Shown: positions 14,382 to 21,986 of the stretch, piece by piece
Layout of the letters: each line of letters begins with the position of its first letter
How positions within the stretch are numbered: the stretch's first letter is position 1
NCBI GenBank assembly: GCA_910588975.1
Contig: CAJUSE010000026.1
Span: 1 to 30,002 of the forward strand
Source: an uncultured Oscillospiraceae bacterium
Lineage (GTDB): Bacteria; Bacillota; Clostridia; Oscillospirales; Oscillospiraceae
Reading direction: 5' to 3'
Length of the DNA: 30,002 bases
Notes under the pieces: model-generated
The model's input: only the letters and a program-made list of their open reading frames with translations
Databases searched by the model: none
Told to the model about the DNA's origin: nothing
Made by a program: the position numbers and the translations under genes

Positions 14382-14419
14382 AAAAAGCAGACGCAAAAGA
14401 GAAAGGCAGGTGAAAGACC

Positions 14420-15007
14420 GTGACCGAACAGCAGCTCATCGCCGCCGCCCAGGGCGGGGACCAGGCCGCCTTTGCCGCACTGGTGGAGGCAAACCAGGCC
14501 ATGGTCTACTCCCTGGCCTACCGGATGACCGGCAACAGCGAGGATGCCGCCGACCTGAGCCAGGAGGCCTTCCTCAACGCCTGGCGGGGCCTTGCCCGGT
14601 TCCAGGGGCAGGCCTCCTTTGCCACCTGGCTCTACCGGCTCACCTCCAATGCCTGCATCGACTTTCTCCGCCGGGAAAAGCGGCACTCGACCCTCTCCCT
14701 GACCCTGGAGCCCACCGACGAGGAAAGCCGCCAGGCCGAGGTGACCGACGAGCGCTGGTCCCCTGAAGCGCTGCTGGACCGGCAGGAAAACCAGACAGCC
14801 GTCCGCCAAGCCCTGACCCAGCTTTCTGACGAGCACCGGGAGGTACTGCTGCTGCGGGAACTGGAGGGGCTGAGCTACCGGGAGATCGCCCAGCACCTGG
14901 GGCTGGAGGAGGGCACCGTCAAGTCCCGAATTGCCCGGGCACGGCTCTCCCTGCGAGATTTTCTTTTGAAATCGGGGAACTTTTTTGAGGTCGGACCGTC
15001 AAAGTAG
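14420..15007 (+). CDS. ECF-family RNA polymerase sigma factor (RpoE/SigW-like)
   Basis: 195 residues from GTG 14420, with a rather weak GGCAGGTGAAAG site upstream. Region 2, about 10-80: FAALVEANQAMVYSLAYRM, the SEDAADLSQEAFLNAWRGL helix and TWLYRLTSNACIDFLRR. A linker of about 45 acidic residues follows. Region 4 is about 130-185, with LLLRELEGLSYREIAQHLG and the recognition helix TVKSRIARARLSLRDFL. This is a standard ECF factor of the zinc-anti-sigma group, paired with the gene at 15099. Unlike the first ECF pair, no AAC/CGTC promoter was seen directly upstream, so it may be read from the dusB promoter. Confidence 0.93.
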   Translation: MTEQQLIAAAQGGDQAAFAALVEANQAMVYSLAYRMTGNSEDAADLSQEAFLNAWRGLARFQGQASFATWLYRLTSNACIDFLRREKRHSTLSLTLEPTDEESRQAEVTDERWSPEALLDRQENQTAVRQALTQLSDEHREVLLLRELEGLSYREIAQHLGLEEGTVKSRIARARLSLRDFLLKSGNFFEVGPSK

Positions 15008-15098
15008 ATGAAAAAGGAAATGGAAAACCGCCAGGCCCCTGCCGCCGCAGCCCTTTGCTTTTCCATTGAATTCTCTAAAAAGAAAGGAGGGTCACGCC

Positions 15099-16664
15099 AT
15101 GGCCATTCATGAAGATTATATCGAGCTGATCAGTGCCGCCGTGGACGGGGCCCTCACCGAGGAGGAGACCCTCCGGCTCCAGAGCCATCTGGCCCAGTGC
15201 GCTGACTGCCGCAGCCTGCTCCGGGACCTGCAGGACCTCCACGCCGCCCTGCATTCCCTGCCCAGCGAAGCTCCCCCCGCCGATTTGACCGGCCGCATCC
15301 TCACCGCCGTCGCCGAGGACAACGTGACCCTCTTCCCCACAAAAAAGAGCAGAGCCTGGAAGGGCTGGACCGCATCGGCCGCCGTCATCGCTCTTGTGCT
15401 GGCCGGAAGCTGGGGCCTCTGGCAGGGCAGTGACAAGGTGGTCGGCGGGGATGTCCCCGCAATCGACCCCCAGATGGTCTCCCAGGAGAGCATCACACCC
15501 GAGGAAGGGCTGGACAGTGCTCTGCCCACACCGGAAACCGCCGGCAAGGCGGCGCAAGTGGCCCAGAGCATTGTGCCCCAGGCAGATGCCCTCCCCAGCC
15601 AGCCTGCCCAAAATGACGCCTCTCAGCCCGCCGTGCAAAGCGGCGAGATCGCCCCCAAGGCCGCATCCGTTCAGGTGACCTCCATCCCCGAGACCAGGGC
15701 TGAAGCCGTGCAGGAGCCCGTCAGTCCGCCGCCCATGCTGCGCAGCATGGCCCTCCCCCCGCCTTCGGAGGAAACCCTTTCCGACCAGGACGGCACTCTT
15801 CCCACCGCCGGGGAGGAGGGGACTTTGACCACCCAGTCCACCGCTTTGGCGGAGCCCCCTACGATCGACAACGCCATTGGCCCCGCCCTCTTTGCCGCCC
15901 GGGCCCCGGTGACCACCCTCACCCCCCGGCAGGGGCTGGAACGGCTCATTGAGGAGCTGGGCTTCACCGGCTATCAGTGGATCGAAGATGGGGACACAGT
16001 CTTTGTCCGGCCCGAGCTGAGCCGCACCCCCGCCCTGCTGTGGATGAACGGCACCGAGGGCATCTCCTATATCAACTACCTGGGCCTGTCCGAGAATGGG
16101 GACTACCACCTCTATCAGTTCGACCACCTGACCTGGGACATTGTGGAGTTCAACTCCTGCCCCACCGGCCAGGTCACCCACCTGACCCGCTACGCCGTCC
16201 CTGTGGTGGAGGGCGAGATCCTCATGGGACAGGCCGAGGAGGTGGACGCCCTTGTGAAGGGGGTCCTCACCCCCCGCCAGGCGCTGGATATCCTGTTGGA
16301 GCAGTACCCCATGCCAGAGGATGCCATGCTGATCGACACGGACGAATTTTTGGGCTGGCAGACCCCCCTGGCGCCGGTAGGCGGCGACCCCACCCACGAT
16401 GCCCAGCAGGTGTCCACCCGGCTGGAATATTGCCGCACGTCCTCCAATGGAAAATATTATGAATTTCGGGCCTACTCCTTCCTGCTTGACCGCCCCTCCG
16501 AAGGGCTGTCCCACGGCAGCACCCTGAATTTCTACGCCGTTCCCCTGGACGGCGGGGAGATCCTGGTCGAGCGGAAGTACGAAGGGGAATTGAGCACAGA
16601 TTCCGGCTGGGAGTTCTATCAGGCAAGTGTTGATGCCTACCTGGAAGCCATGACAAGCGAATAA
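15099..16664 (+). CDS. Zinc-finger anti-sigma factor with long extracytoplasmic sensor-like domain
   Basis: 521 residues from ATG 15099, with AAAGGAGGG seven bases upstream; an in-frame ATG at 15066 lacks such a site. The N-terminal anti-sigma domain (about 1-45) has the zinc motif HLAQCADC, the HxxxCxxC of zf-HC2 proteins, which clamps the cognate sigma factor. One membrane segment lies near 92-108 (ASAAVIALVLAGSWGLW). A Pro/Ala/Gln-rich linker of some 150 residues would reach into the wall. The C-terminal domain (about 275-521) contains ERLIEELGFTGYQWIEDG and a later ALDILLEQYPMP, perhaps two related halves; I do not recognise it. It is probably cut by regulated proteolysis to free the sigma factor encoded 91 bases upstream. 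Confidence 0.88.
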   Translation: MAIHEDYIELISAAVDGALTEEETLRLQSHLAQCADCRSLLRDLQDLHAALHSLPSEAPPADLTGRILTAVAEDNVTLFPTKKSRAWKGWTASAAVIALVLAGSWGLWQGSDKVVGGDVPAIDPQMVSQESITPEEGLDSALPTPETAGKAAQVAQSIVPQADALPSQPAQNDASQPAVQSGEIAPKAASVQVTSIPETRAEAVQEPVSPPPMLRSMALPPPSEETLSDQDGTLPTAGEEGTLTTQSTALAEPPTIDNAIGPALFAARAPVTTLTPRQGLERLIEELGFTGYQWIEDGDTVFVRPELSRTPALLWMNGTEGISYINYLGLSENGDYHLYQFDHLTWDIVEFNSCPTGQVTHLTRYAVPVVEGEILMGQAEEVDALVKGVLTPRQALDILLEQYPMPEDAMLIDTDEFLGWQTPLAPVGGDPTHDAQQVSTRLEYCRTSSNGKYYEFRAYSFLLDRPSEGLSHGSTLNFYAVPLDGGEILVERKYEGELSTDSGWEFYQASVDAYLEAMTSE

Positions 16665-16671
16665 AAACCTC

Positions 16672-16710
16672 CGGCGGTCCGATGGCTTCATCGGGCCGCC
16701 GTTTTTATTT
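16672..16710 (+). terminator. Intrinsic terminator after the second ECF pair
   Basis: CGGCGG and CCGATG pair with CATCGG and CCGCCG (16672-16701), with one T/G mismatch in the stem, then TTTTTATTT. Confidence 0.88.
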
Positions 16711-16786
16711 AGGCGGTGAAAATCCTCTCCCCCCATGGCTTCCGGCCCCAATGCCGTTCTTTTTGTCCTTTTCCCCAAAATTTTTG

Positions 16787-16815
16787 TTGCCACGAGCGCA
16801 TATTTGCGTTATAAT
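16787..16815 (+). promoter_or_regulatory. Sigma-A promoter of the EF-G-like gene
   Basis: -35 TTGCCA (16787-16792), 17-base spacer, -10 TATAAT (16810-16815). The leader of about 65 bases holds a GCCCC-TT-GGGGC hairpin (16848-16859) before the ribosome binding site. Confidence 0.8.
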
Positions 16816-16888
16816 GAACAAGTACAATATCTTTGCCCCACCGCCCCGCCCCTTGGGGCATATCAATAAAGGTAAGGAGAGACGTCAC

Positions 16889-18964
16889 ATGGACTATTCT
16901 GCGCAAAACATCCGCAACATCGCCCTGCTGGGCCACGGCGGAAACGGAAAGACCACCCTGGCCGAGAGCATGCTCTTTAAGGCCGGCGGCGCCCTGCGCC
17001 TGGGCTCTGTGGTGGACGGCAACACCGTCAGCGACTACGACCCCGAGGAGGCCAAGCGCCAGATCTCCATCTCCACCTCGGTCATCCCCGTGGAGTACAA
17101 CGGCTGTAAGATCAATGTCCTGGACGCCCCCGGCGCCTTTGACTTCGCCGGTGAGGTCATGGAGGCCCTCCACGCCGCCGACGCCGCCATCATCGTCTGC
17201 TCGGCCAAGTTGGGCATGAGTGTGGGCGCCGAGAAGGCCTGGAAGTACTGCGCCGAGCGCAAGCTGCCCCGGATCCTCTACGTGTCCAAGACCGACGAGG
17301 ACAACTCCGACTACAACGCCGCCTTCGCCACCCTGCGGGAGCGCTTCGGCAAGAACATCGCCCCCCTGGTGGCCCCCATCTGGGATGAGAGCAAGAAGGT
17401 CATCGGCATCATCGACGTGCTCCACAAGCGCACCTACCAGCTTGGCCCCCAGGGTGAGCGGGTGGAGATCGAGGTCCCCGCCGACAAACAGGAGGTGCTG
17501 GACGAGCTCTACGAGGCCCTGAAGGAGTCGGTGGCCGAGACCAGCGAGGAGTACATGGAGAAGTTCTTCTCCGGCGAGGATTTCACCTACGCCGAGATGA
17601 TCCACGGCCTGCGCCAGGGCGTGCGGGAGCTGAGCCTGTTCCCCGTGGTCTGCGGCTCGGCCGTCCAGGGCCTGGGCACCCAGATGCTGCTGGACACCAT
17701 CATCGACCTCATCCCCAACCCCCTGGAGGCCCGGCCCCTCATGGCCGAGAATGAGGAGGGGGAGATCGACGCCTTCGTGGCCGCCCCCGGCGCTCTGCCC
17801 GCCGCCTTTGTGTGGAAGACGGTCTCCGACCAGTACGGCAAGTACTCCTATGTCAAGGTCCTCTCCGGCTCGCTGAAGCCCGACATGGCCGTGGTCAACG
17901 CCCGCACCGGCGAGAGCGAGAAGCTGGGCCGGCTCTACATCATGAAGGGCAAGAAGGCCGAGGAGGTCAAGGAGCTTCAGTGCGGCGACATCGGCGCCAT
18001 CGGCAAGATGGAGAAGCTCAAGACGGGTGACACCCTCTGCGATGCCCGGAAGGTGGTCAAGCTGGAGGCCATCCCCTTTGCCGAGCCCAACTACTCCGTG
18101 GCCATCTCCCCCAAGACCCGGGGCCAGGAGGACAAGGTGGCCCAGGGCCTGAACCGGATGAACGAGGAGGATCCCTCCTTCACCGTGGTCAACAACGCCG
18201 AGATCCACCAGATGGTCATTTACGCCGCCGGCGACATCCAGGTGGACGTGCTGGTGAGCAAGCTGAAGGGCCGCTTCAACGTGGACGCCGAGCTGGAGAC
18301 CCCCAGAGTGCCCTACCGGGAGAAGATCCGCAAAACGGTGGAGAAGCAGGGCCGCCACAAGAAGCAGACCGGCGGCTCCGGCCAGTTCGGCGACGTGTGG
18401 ATCCGCTTCGAGCCCAACCCCGATGTGGAGGAGATGGTCTTTGAGGAGGAGGTTGTGGGCGGCAGCGTGCCCAAGAACTTCTTCCCCGCCGTGGAAAAGG
18501 GCCTGCGGGAGGCCGTCCTCCACGGGCCCCTGGCTGGCTATCCCATGGTCAATCTGAAGGCCGTGCTCTACGATGGCTCCTACCACCCGGTGGACTCCTC
18601 GGAGATCGCCTTTAAGACGGCCGCCCAGCTCGCCTATAAGGCCGCCATGCCCGAGGGCAACCCCATCATGCTGGAGCCGGTGGGCGAGCTGAAGGTCACC
18701 ATCCCCGACAGCTACATGGGCGACGTGATGGGCGACATCACCAAGCGCCGGGGCCGGGTCATGGGCATGAACCCCGACGGGGAGGGCAACCAGATTTTGG
18801 AGGCCGAGGTCCCCATGGCCGAGATGATGACCTACGCCATCGACCTGCGGTCCATGACCCAGAGCCGGGGCAGCTTCACCTTCCACTTCATCCGCTACGA
18901 GGACTGCCCTCCTGCCGCCCAGGAGAAGGCCATCCAGGCCGCCAAGGCCATGGAGGAGGAGTAA
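16889..18964 (+). CDS. Elongation factor G-like GTPase (EF-G paralogue)
   Basis: 691 residues from ATG 16889, with AAGGAGA upstream. The domain order matches EF-G: G domain (1-270), beta-barrel II (about 300-380), then III, IV and V to the end. G1 is GHGGNGKT (15-22). Switch I lacks the RGITI motif and reads RQISIST. G3 is DAPGAFDF (79-86) with Ala83 where translocating EF-G has the catalytic His. G4 is SKTD (133-136) instead of NKxD. Such changes mark the EF-G-like or EF-G-2 paralogues, whose task is not settled. Domain IV has GGSGQFGDVWIRFEP, close to normal. A canonical fusA is expected elsewhere. It is monocistronic, with its own promoter and terminator. Confidence 0.92.
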   Translation: MDYSAQNIRNIALLGHGGNGKTTLAESMLFKAGGALRLGSVVDGNTVSDYDPEEAKRQISISTSVIPVEYNGCKINVLDAPGAFDFAGEVMEALHAADAAIIVCSAKLGMSVGAEKAWKYCAERKLPRILYVSKTDEDNSDYNAAFATLRERFGKNIAPLVAPIWDESKKVIGIIDVLHKRTYQLGPQGERVEIEVPADKQEVLDELYEALKESVAETSEEYMEKFFSGEDFTYAEMIHGLRQGVRELSLFPVVCGSAVQGLGTQMLLDTIIDLIPNPLEARPLMAENEEGEIDAFVAAPGALPAAFVWKTVSDQYGKYSYVKVLSGSLKPDMAVVNARTGESEKLGRLYIMKGKKAEEVKELQCGDIGAIGKMEKLKTGDTLCDARKVVKLEAIPFAEPNYSVAISPKTRGQEDKVAQGLNRMNEEDPSFTVVNNAEIHQMVIYAAGDIQVDVLVSKLKGRFNVDAELETPRVPYREKIRKTVEKQGRHKKQTGGSGQFGDVWIRFEPNPDVEEMVFEEEVVGGSVPKNFFPAVEKGLREAVLHGPLAGYPMVNLKAVLYDGSYHPVDSSEIAFKTAAQLAYKAAMPEGNPIMLEPVGELKVTIPDSYMGDVMGDITKRRGRVMGMNPDGEGNQILEAEVPMAEMMTYAIDLRSMTQSRGSFTFHFIRYEDCPPAAQEKAIQAAKAMEEE

Positions 18965-18988
18965 TTCTTCCATCATACAAAGCAAAAG

Positions 18989-19030
18989 AAGGCCGCCCGC
19001 CGGATTTTTCCGGCGGGCGGCCTTTTCTTT
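18989..19030. terminator. Strong bidirectional terminator after the EF-G-like gene
   Basis: AAGGCCGCCCGCCGG (18989-19003) pairs perfectly with CCGGCGGGCGGCCTT (19010-19024). TTTTCTTT follows on plus, and an A-rich left flank serves the convergent SLH gene. Confidence 0.9.
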
Positions 19031-19037
19031 GTGCTCT

Positions 19038-21743
19038 TCAGTTGTTCTCCGACTGGATCACAATGTCTCGGCTCATAAGCTTCATGCAGTAGACGTTCAT
19101 GCCGCCATCTGTGCCGCTGGCATAGAAGGTACATAGGACCTGGGGCATAGAGGTCCCTGTTCCCAGCCAGTCCAGCCACAAATTGGGCACATAGAGTTTC
19201 CCATTCCAGTCTGCCTCCCAGTGCCCCTCCATGGTTCCGTCCACCCAATCGTTTGATCTGTGGAAGATGGCCTTCACCTGTTCATATTCCCCGATGGGCA
19301 CCGGGTCGCTGTCAGGGGCGGCAGGGTCCACAAAGGTTCCCGTAGTGGAGCGGACCACAAGCTGAAGGCCCTTCGGCGGCCCCTGCCAGGACTCCCCGGC
19401 ACCCTGATTTGTGGACATAAAGGTGTAGAACACCCCTTGCCCTGTCATGTCATAGCACTTCTCCTGAATCAGGTCCTGCACCGGGACACCCTTGATCCTG
19501 GGCTCCACCGTCACCTTGACCTGGCCCAGCTCCACATCATAGCACAGCCCGGCCTTTGCCATAGTAAAGATATACTCGCTTACATAGTCGCACCAGTCCA
19601 CCTTCCAGCAGACTGAACCGCTTTCCGGGATATTGGTATAGTCAAAGGAAAGGATATCCACGCTGCTGCCAAGGGTTGCGCCGTTCTTCTTTTTGACCTC
19701 GGCGCTGACCTCCACGGAATAGCTCACATCCTTGTGCCGTAGCAGCCCGCCCAGCGCCATAGCAGACCATCTTCCGTTGCTCTCCACCATCGGTGCCTCT
19801 CCAAAGGTGGGGGCAGGGAGCAGGGCGGGATCCAGCGTATCACGGACCTCAACCGTCTTTACTGCAGAGGGGTAGACCGTTCCAAGGACCGTCAGCTCAC
19901 AGTAATAGTGGAGCTCTCCCCCGGTTTTGGTATTCTCCTCAGGAATGGTGTACTCCTTCTCTGTGGCCCCAGGGATGGGTGTTATTTCACCTCCGTTGGC
20001 ACCGCTGCACCGATACCACTGATAGGCAAAGCTCTCCGGCCCCACCAAAAGGTTGTTCCAATAGCTCACCTTAAGGGTCGCCGTTCCGCCCAAATTCACC
20101 GATGTGGGGGCCACTACCGTCACGCCGGCCACCGCATCCCGGTCCTCGGTTTTGTCATACACAAGGGTCACCACCCAGCCCTTTCCGCTCTTTTCCGACT
20201 GAGCGGGAGTGTAGCTTGTGGCAGGCTCCCTGCCATCGGTGACATTGACGGTCAGCTCATCCCCGAAGGTATAGCCGGTGATGGGAGTCAGGGTGACCAC
20301 CGCCTTGTAAGCTTGGCTGGCGGTGAAGGTATCCTCCGCAGTACTGTCCGCCTTCCAGCGGTAGGTGGGAGCGGTGCCGTCAGCGTTGAACCACTCGGTC
20401 TCAGCGGTATAGCCCTTGCTCAACACATCGGCGGTGTCTGGGGTCTCTCCAAAACGGGGCGCAAGAAGCTGGAGCTTGACCTCGCCAAGCACAGTGGCTG
20501 CGGCGGGGGGCGTATCCGGGGCAGAGCTGCCGCCGGAAGACCCGCCAGAGGAGCCGCCCCCGCTGGAAGTGCCCTTATTGTCGATCGTCACCTCGGCATC
20601 GTTGACCACCTTGGTCACCTTGCCCTCCACCGTCACCGTGGCCTTCTTGGCCGCAACGGACAGATCCAGCCTGGAGACGGTGCTCCCCTTCTCCACGGTG
20701 AGCTTGGCGCCGCTGTTGACGGCCACAGTGCCCACCTTCTTGGCGCTGATGCTCACCGGAGCGTCACAGGCGATGACCACATCCCCCAATTCGTTGCCGT
20801 CCAGAGTCACACCGGCCTTGCCGTCACTGACATAGATCATGGGGATGGTCTCCCCCGACTCGTTGACCAGACGAATTCTCCCCCCGGTTGTCTTGGTCAC
20901 CACAATGGCCCCTGTTATCTCACAGCCGGGCAGGATGTGAAAGGAGTTCTCCCCGCAGCCCCGGAGGATAATATCCCCCTCCACAATGACCCCCTTCAGA
21001 TATACCTCTCCCTCTCCCACTCCATCAGCCACAATGAGGTTTCCGGCGATGGTCATGTCCTCCAAACGGACATCCCGGGCGTTGACGATGAGGTTGCCCC
21101 CGCAGTCCTGGGAATAGGTCCCATCCTCGTGGACAAAGGCGGCGGCCAGGTTGTTCAGGATGGTCACCACCTCGGCCCGGGTGATGGGGTCGTCGGGCCG
21201 GATCATGTTCTCTCTGTCCCCGTGGATGTACCCCGCCTCCTTCATGGCGGCCAGATACCCCCGGGCCCAGTCGGAGATCTCCCCGTCGTCGGCAAAGCCG
21301 GTGGCCCCCCGGCTCTCCTCCAGGGAGAGCACCCGGGCCAGGGCGGCAAAGGCCTCCTGCCGGGTGATGGAGGCCTGGGGCAGCATGAGCCCCTCCTCCC
21401 GGCCCTGGAGGATGCCCTCGGCAGCCAGATGAAGGACGCTCTCGGTATACCACTTGCCCCCGGGCAGGTCGGAAAAGGTGTTCTCCACCCTGTTCTGATA
21501 GCCCATCACACGGTCCAGCACGGTGGCCAGCTCGGCCCGGGTGATGGTGCCGTCGGGCCGAAAGCTGCCGTCGGGATAGCCCTCCAGCACGCCGTAGTCG
21601 GTCCAGGTGGCCACCGCCGCCTTGGCGTAGTGATTGGCCGTGTCGGAAAAACTCTTGCGCCCCGCCGCCCACACAGGCCAGACTGCCGTCAGGCCAGCAA
21701 TGAACGCCAGGACCAGTGCCAGGGATGTCAGCCGCTTTTTCAT
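19038..21743 (-). CDS. S-layer-homology surface protein with beta-helix and Ig-like domains
   Basis: 901 residues from ATG 21743 (AAGGAGTGA upstream). Signal peptide 1-26 (ends PVWAA). Three SLH repeats follow, about 32-82 (FSDTANHYAKAAVATW...), 90-141 and 149-203, each with the TRAE or TRQE motif. These normally anchor a protein non-covalently to pyruvylated secondary wall polymer. Residues 205-400 form a repetitive beta structure (NLIVNARDVRLEDMTIAGN...) suggesting a right-handed beta-helix. A Gly/Ser linker lies near 400-420. Two beta-sandwich modules follow, the second Ig-like (YQWYRCSGANGGEITPIPG), and about 230 C-terminal residues I do not recognise. SLH at the N-terminus sets it apart from its two neighbours. 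Adhesion or a structural role is inferred. Confidence 0.88.
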   Translation of the reverse strand: MKKRLTSLALVLAFIAGLTAVWPVWAAGRKSFSDTANHYAKAAVATWTDYGVLEGYPDGSFRPDGTITRAELATVLDRVMGYQNRVENTFSDLPGGKWYTESVLHLAAEGILQGREEGLMLPQASITRQEAFAALARVLSLEESRGATGFADDGEISDWARGYLAAMKEAGYIHGDRENMIRPDDPITRAEVVTILNNLAAAFVHEDGTYSQDCGGNLIVNARDVRLEDMTIAGNLIVADGVGEGEVYLKGVIVEGDIILRGCGENSFHILPGCEITGAIVVTKTTGGRIRLVNESGETIPMIYVSDGKAGVTLDGNELGDVVIACDAPVSISAKKVGTVAVNSGAKLTVEKGSTVSRLDLSVAAKKATVTVEGKVTKVVNDAEVTIDNKGTSSGGGSSGGSSGGSSAPDTPPAAATVLGEVKLQLLAPRFGETPDTADVLSKGYTAETEWFNADGTAPTYRWKADSTAEDTFTASQAYKAVVTLTPITGYTFGDELTVNVTDGREPATSYTPAQSEKSGKGWVVTLVYDKTEDRDAVAGVTVVAPTSVNLGGTATLKVSYWNNLLVGPESFAYQWYRCSGANGGEITPIPGATEKEYTIPEENTKTGGELHYYCELTVLGTVYPSAVKTVEVRDTLDPALLPAPTFGEAPMVESNGRWSAMALGGLLRHKDVSYSVEVSAEVKKKNGATLGSSVDILSFDYTNIPESGSVCWKVDWCDYVSEYIFTMAKAGLCYDVELGQVKVTVEPRIKGVPVQDLIQEKCYDMTGQGVFYTFMSTNQGAGESWQGPPKGLQLVVRSTTGTFVDPAAPDSDPVPIGEYEQVKAIFHRSNDWVDGTMEGHWEADWNGKLYVPNLWLDWLGTGTSMPQVLCTFYASGTDGGMNVYCMKLMSRDIVIQSENN

Positions 21744-21802
21744 GCTGTCTCACTCCTTGTGAAAAGTTGTGGCTTTTTCCACATTTTTTCGGTAGTAAGC
21801 CC

Positions 21803-21831
21803 ATTATAGCACCAAATATTTCCCCTTACAA
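21803..21831 (-). promoter_or_regulatory. Extended -10 sigma-A promoter of the 901-residue SLH gene
   Basis: Minus strand: -35 TTGTAA (21831-21826), 17-base spacer ending TGC, -10 TATAAT (21808-21803). The TGnTATAAT form is an extended -10. The leader is about 55 bases. Confidence 0.8.
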
Positions 21832-21905
21832 GGCACAGCCCATCTTTTCCGCCGGAAAATCCCCCCCCCAACCGGCCCCGCATCCCCCTCCGGGCCGGCA
21901 GCGCC

Positions 21906-21951
21906 GAAAAGTGCAAAGGGCGTCCCGGTCTCAACTGACCGGGACGCCCTT
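21906..21951 (-). terminator. Terminator of the 595-residue SLH gene
   Basis: AAGGGCGTCCCGGTC (21916-21930) pairs perfectly with GACCGGGACGCCCTT (21937-21951). On minus it is followed by TGCACTTTTC. Confidence 0.85.
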
Positions 21952-21986
21952 CTTGCCCCTCTGTCAGGGGCTGTGTTTTTCGTTAT

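Noticed and set aside
13364..16793. Minus-strand frames (510 and 572 codons) opposite dusB, the ECF gene and the anti-sigma gene
   Set aside because: Antisense shadows without ribosome binding sites or recognisable domains.
16709..18985. Long antisense open frame (758 codons) opposite the EF-G-like gene
   Set aside because: It mirrors a GC-rich gene with strong third-position bias, is rich in Gly, His, Leu and Val, and matches no family.
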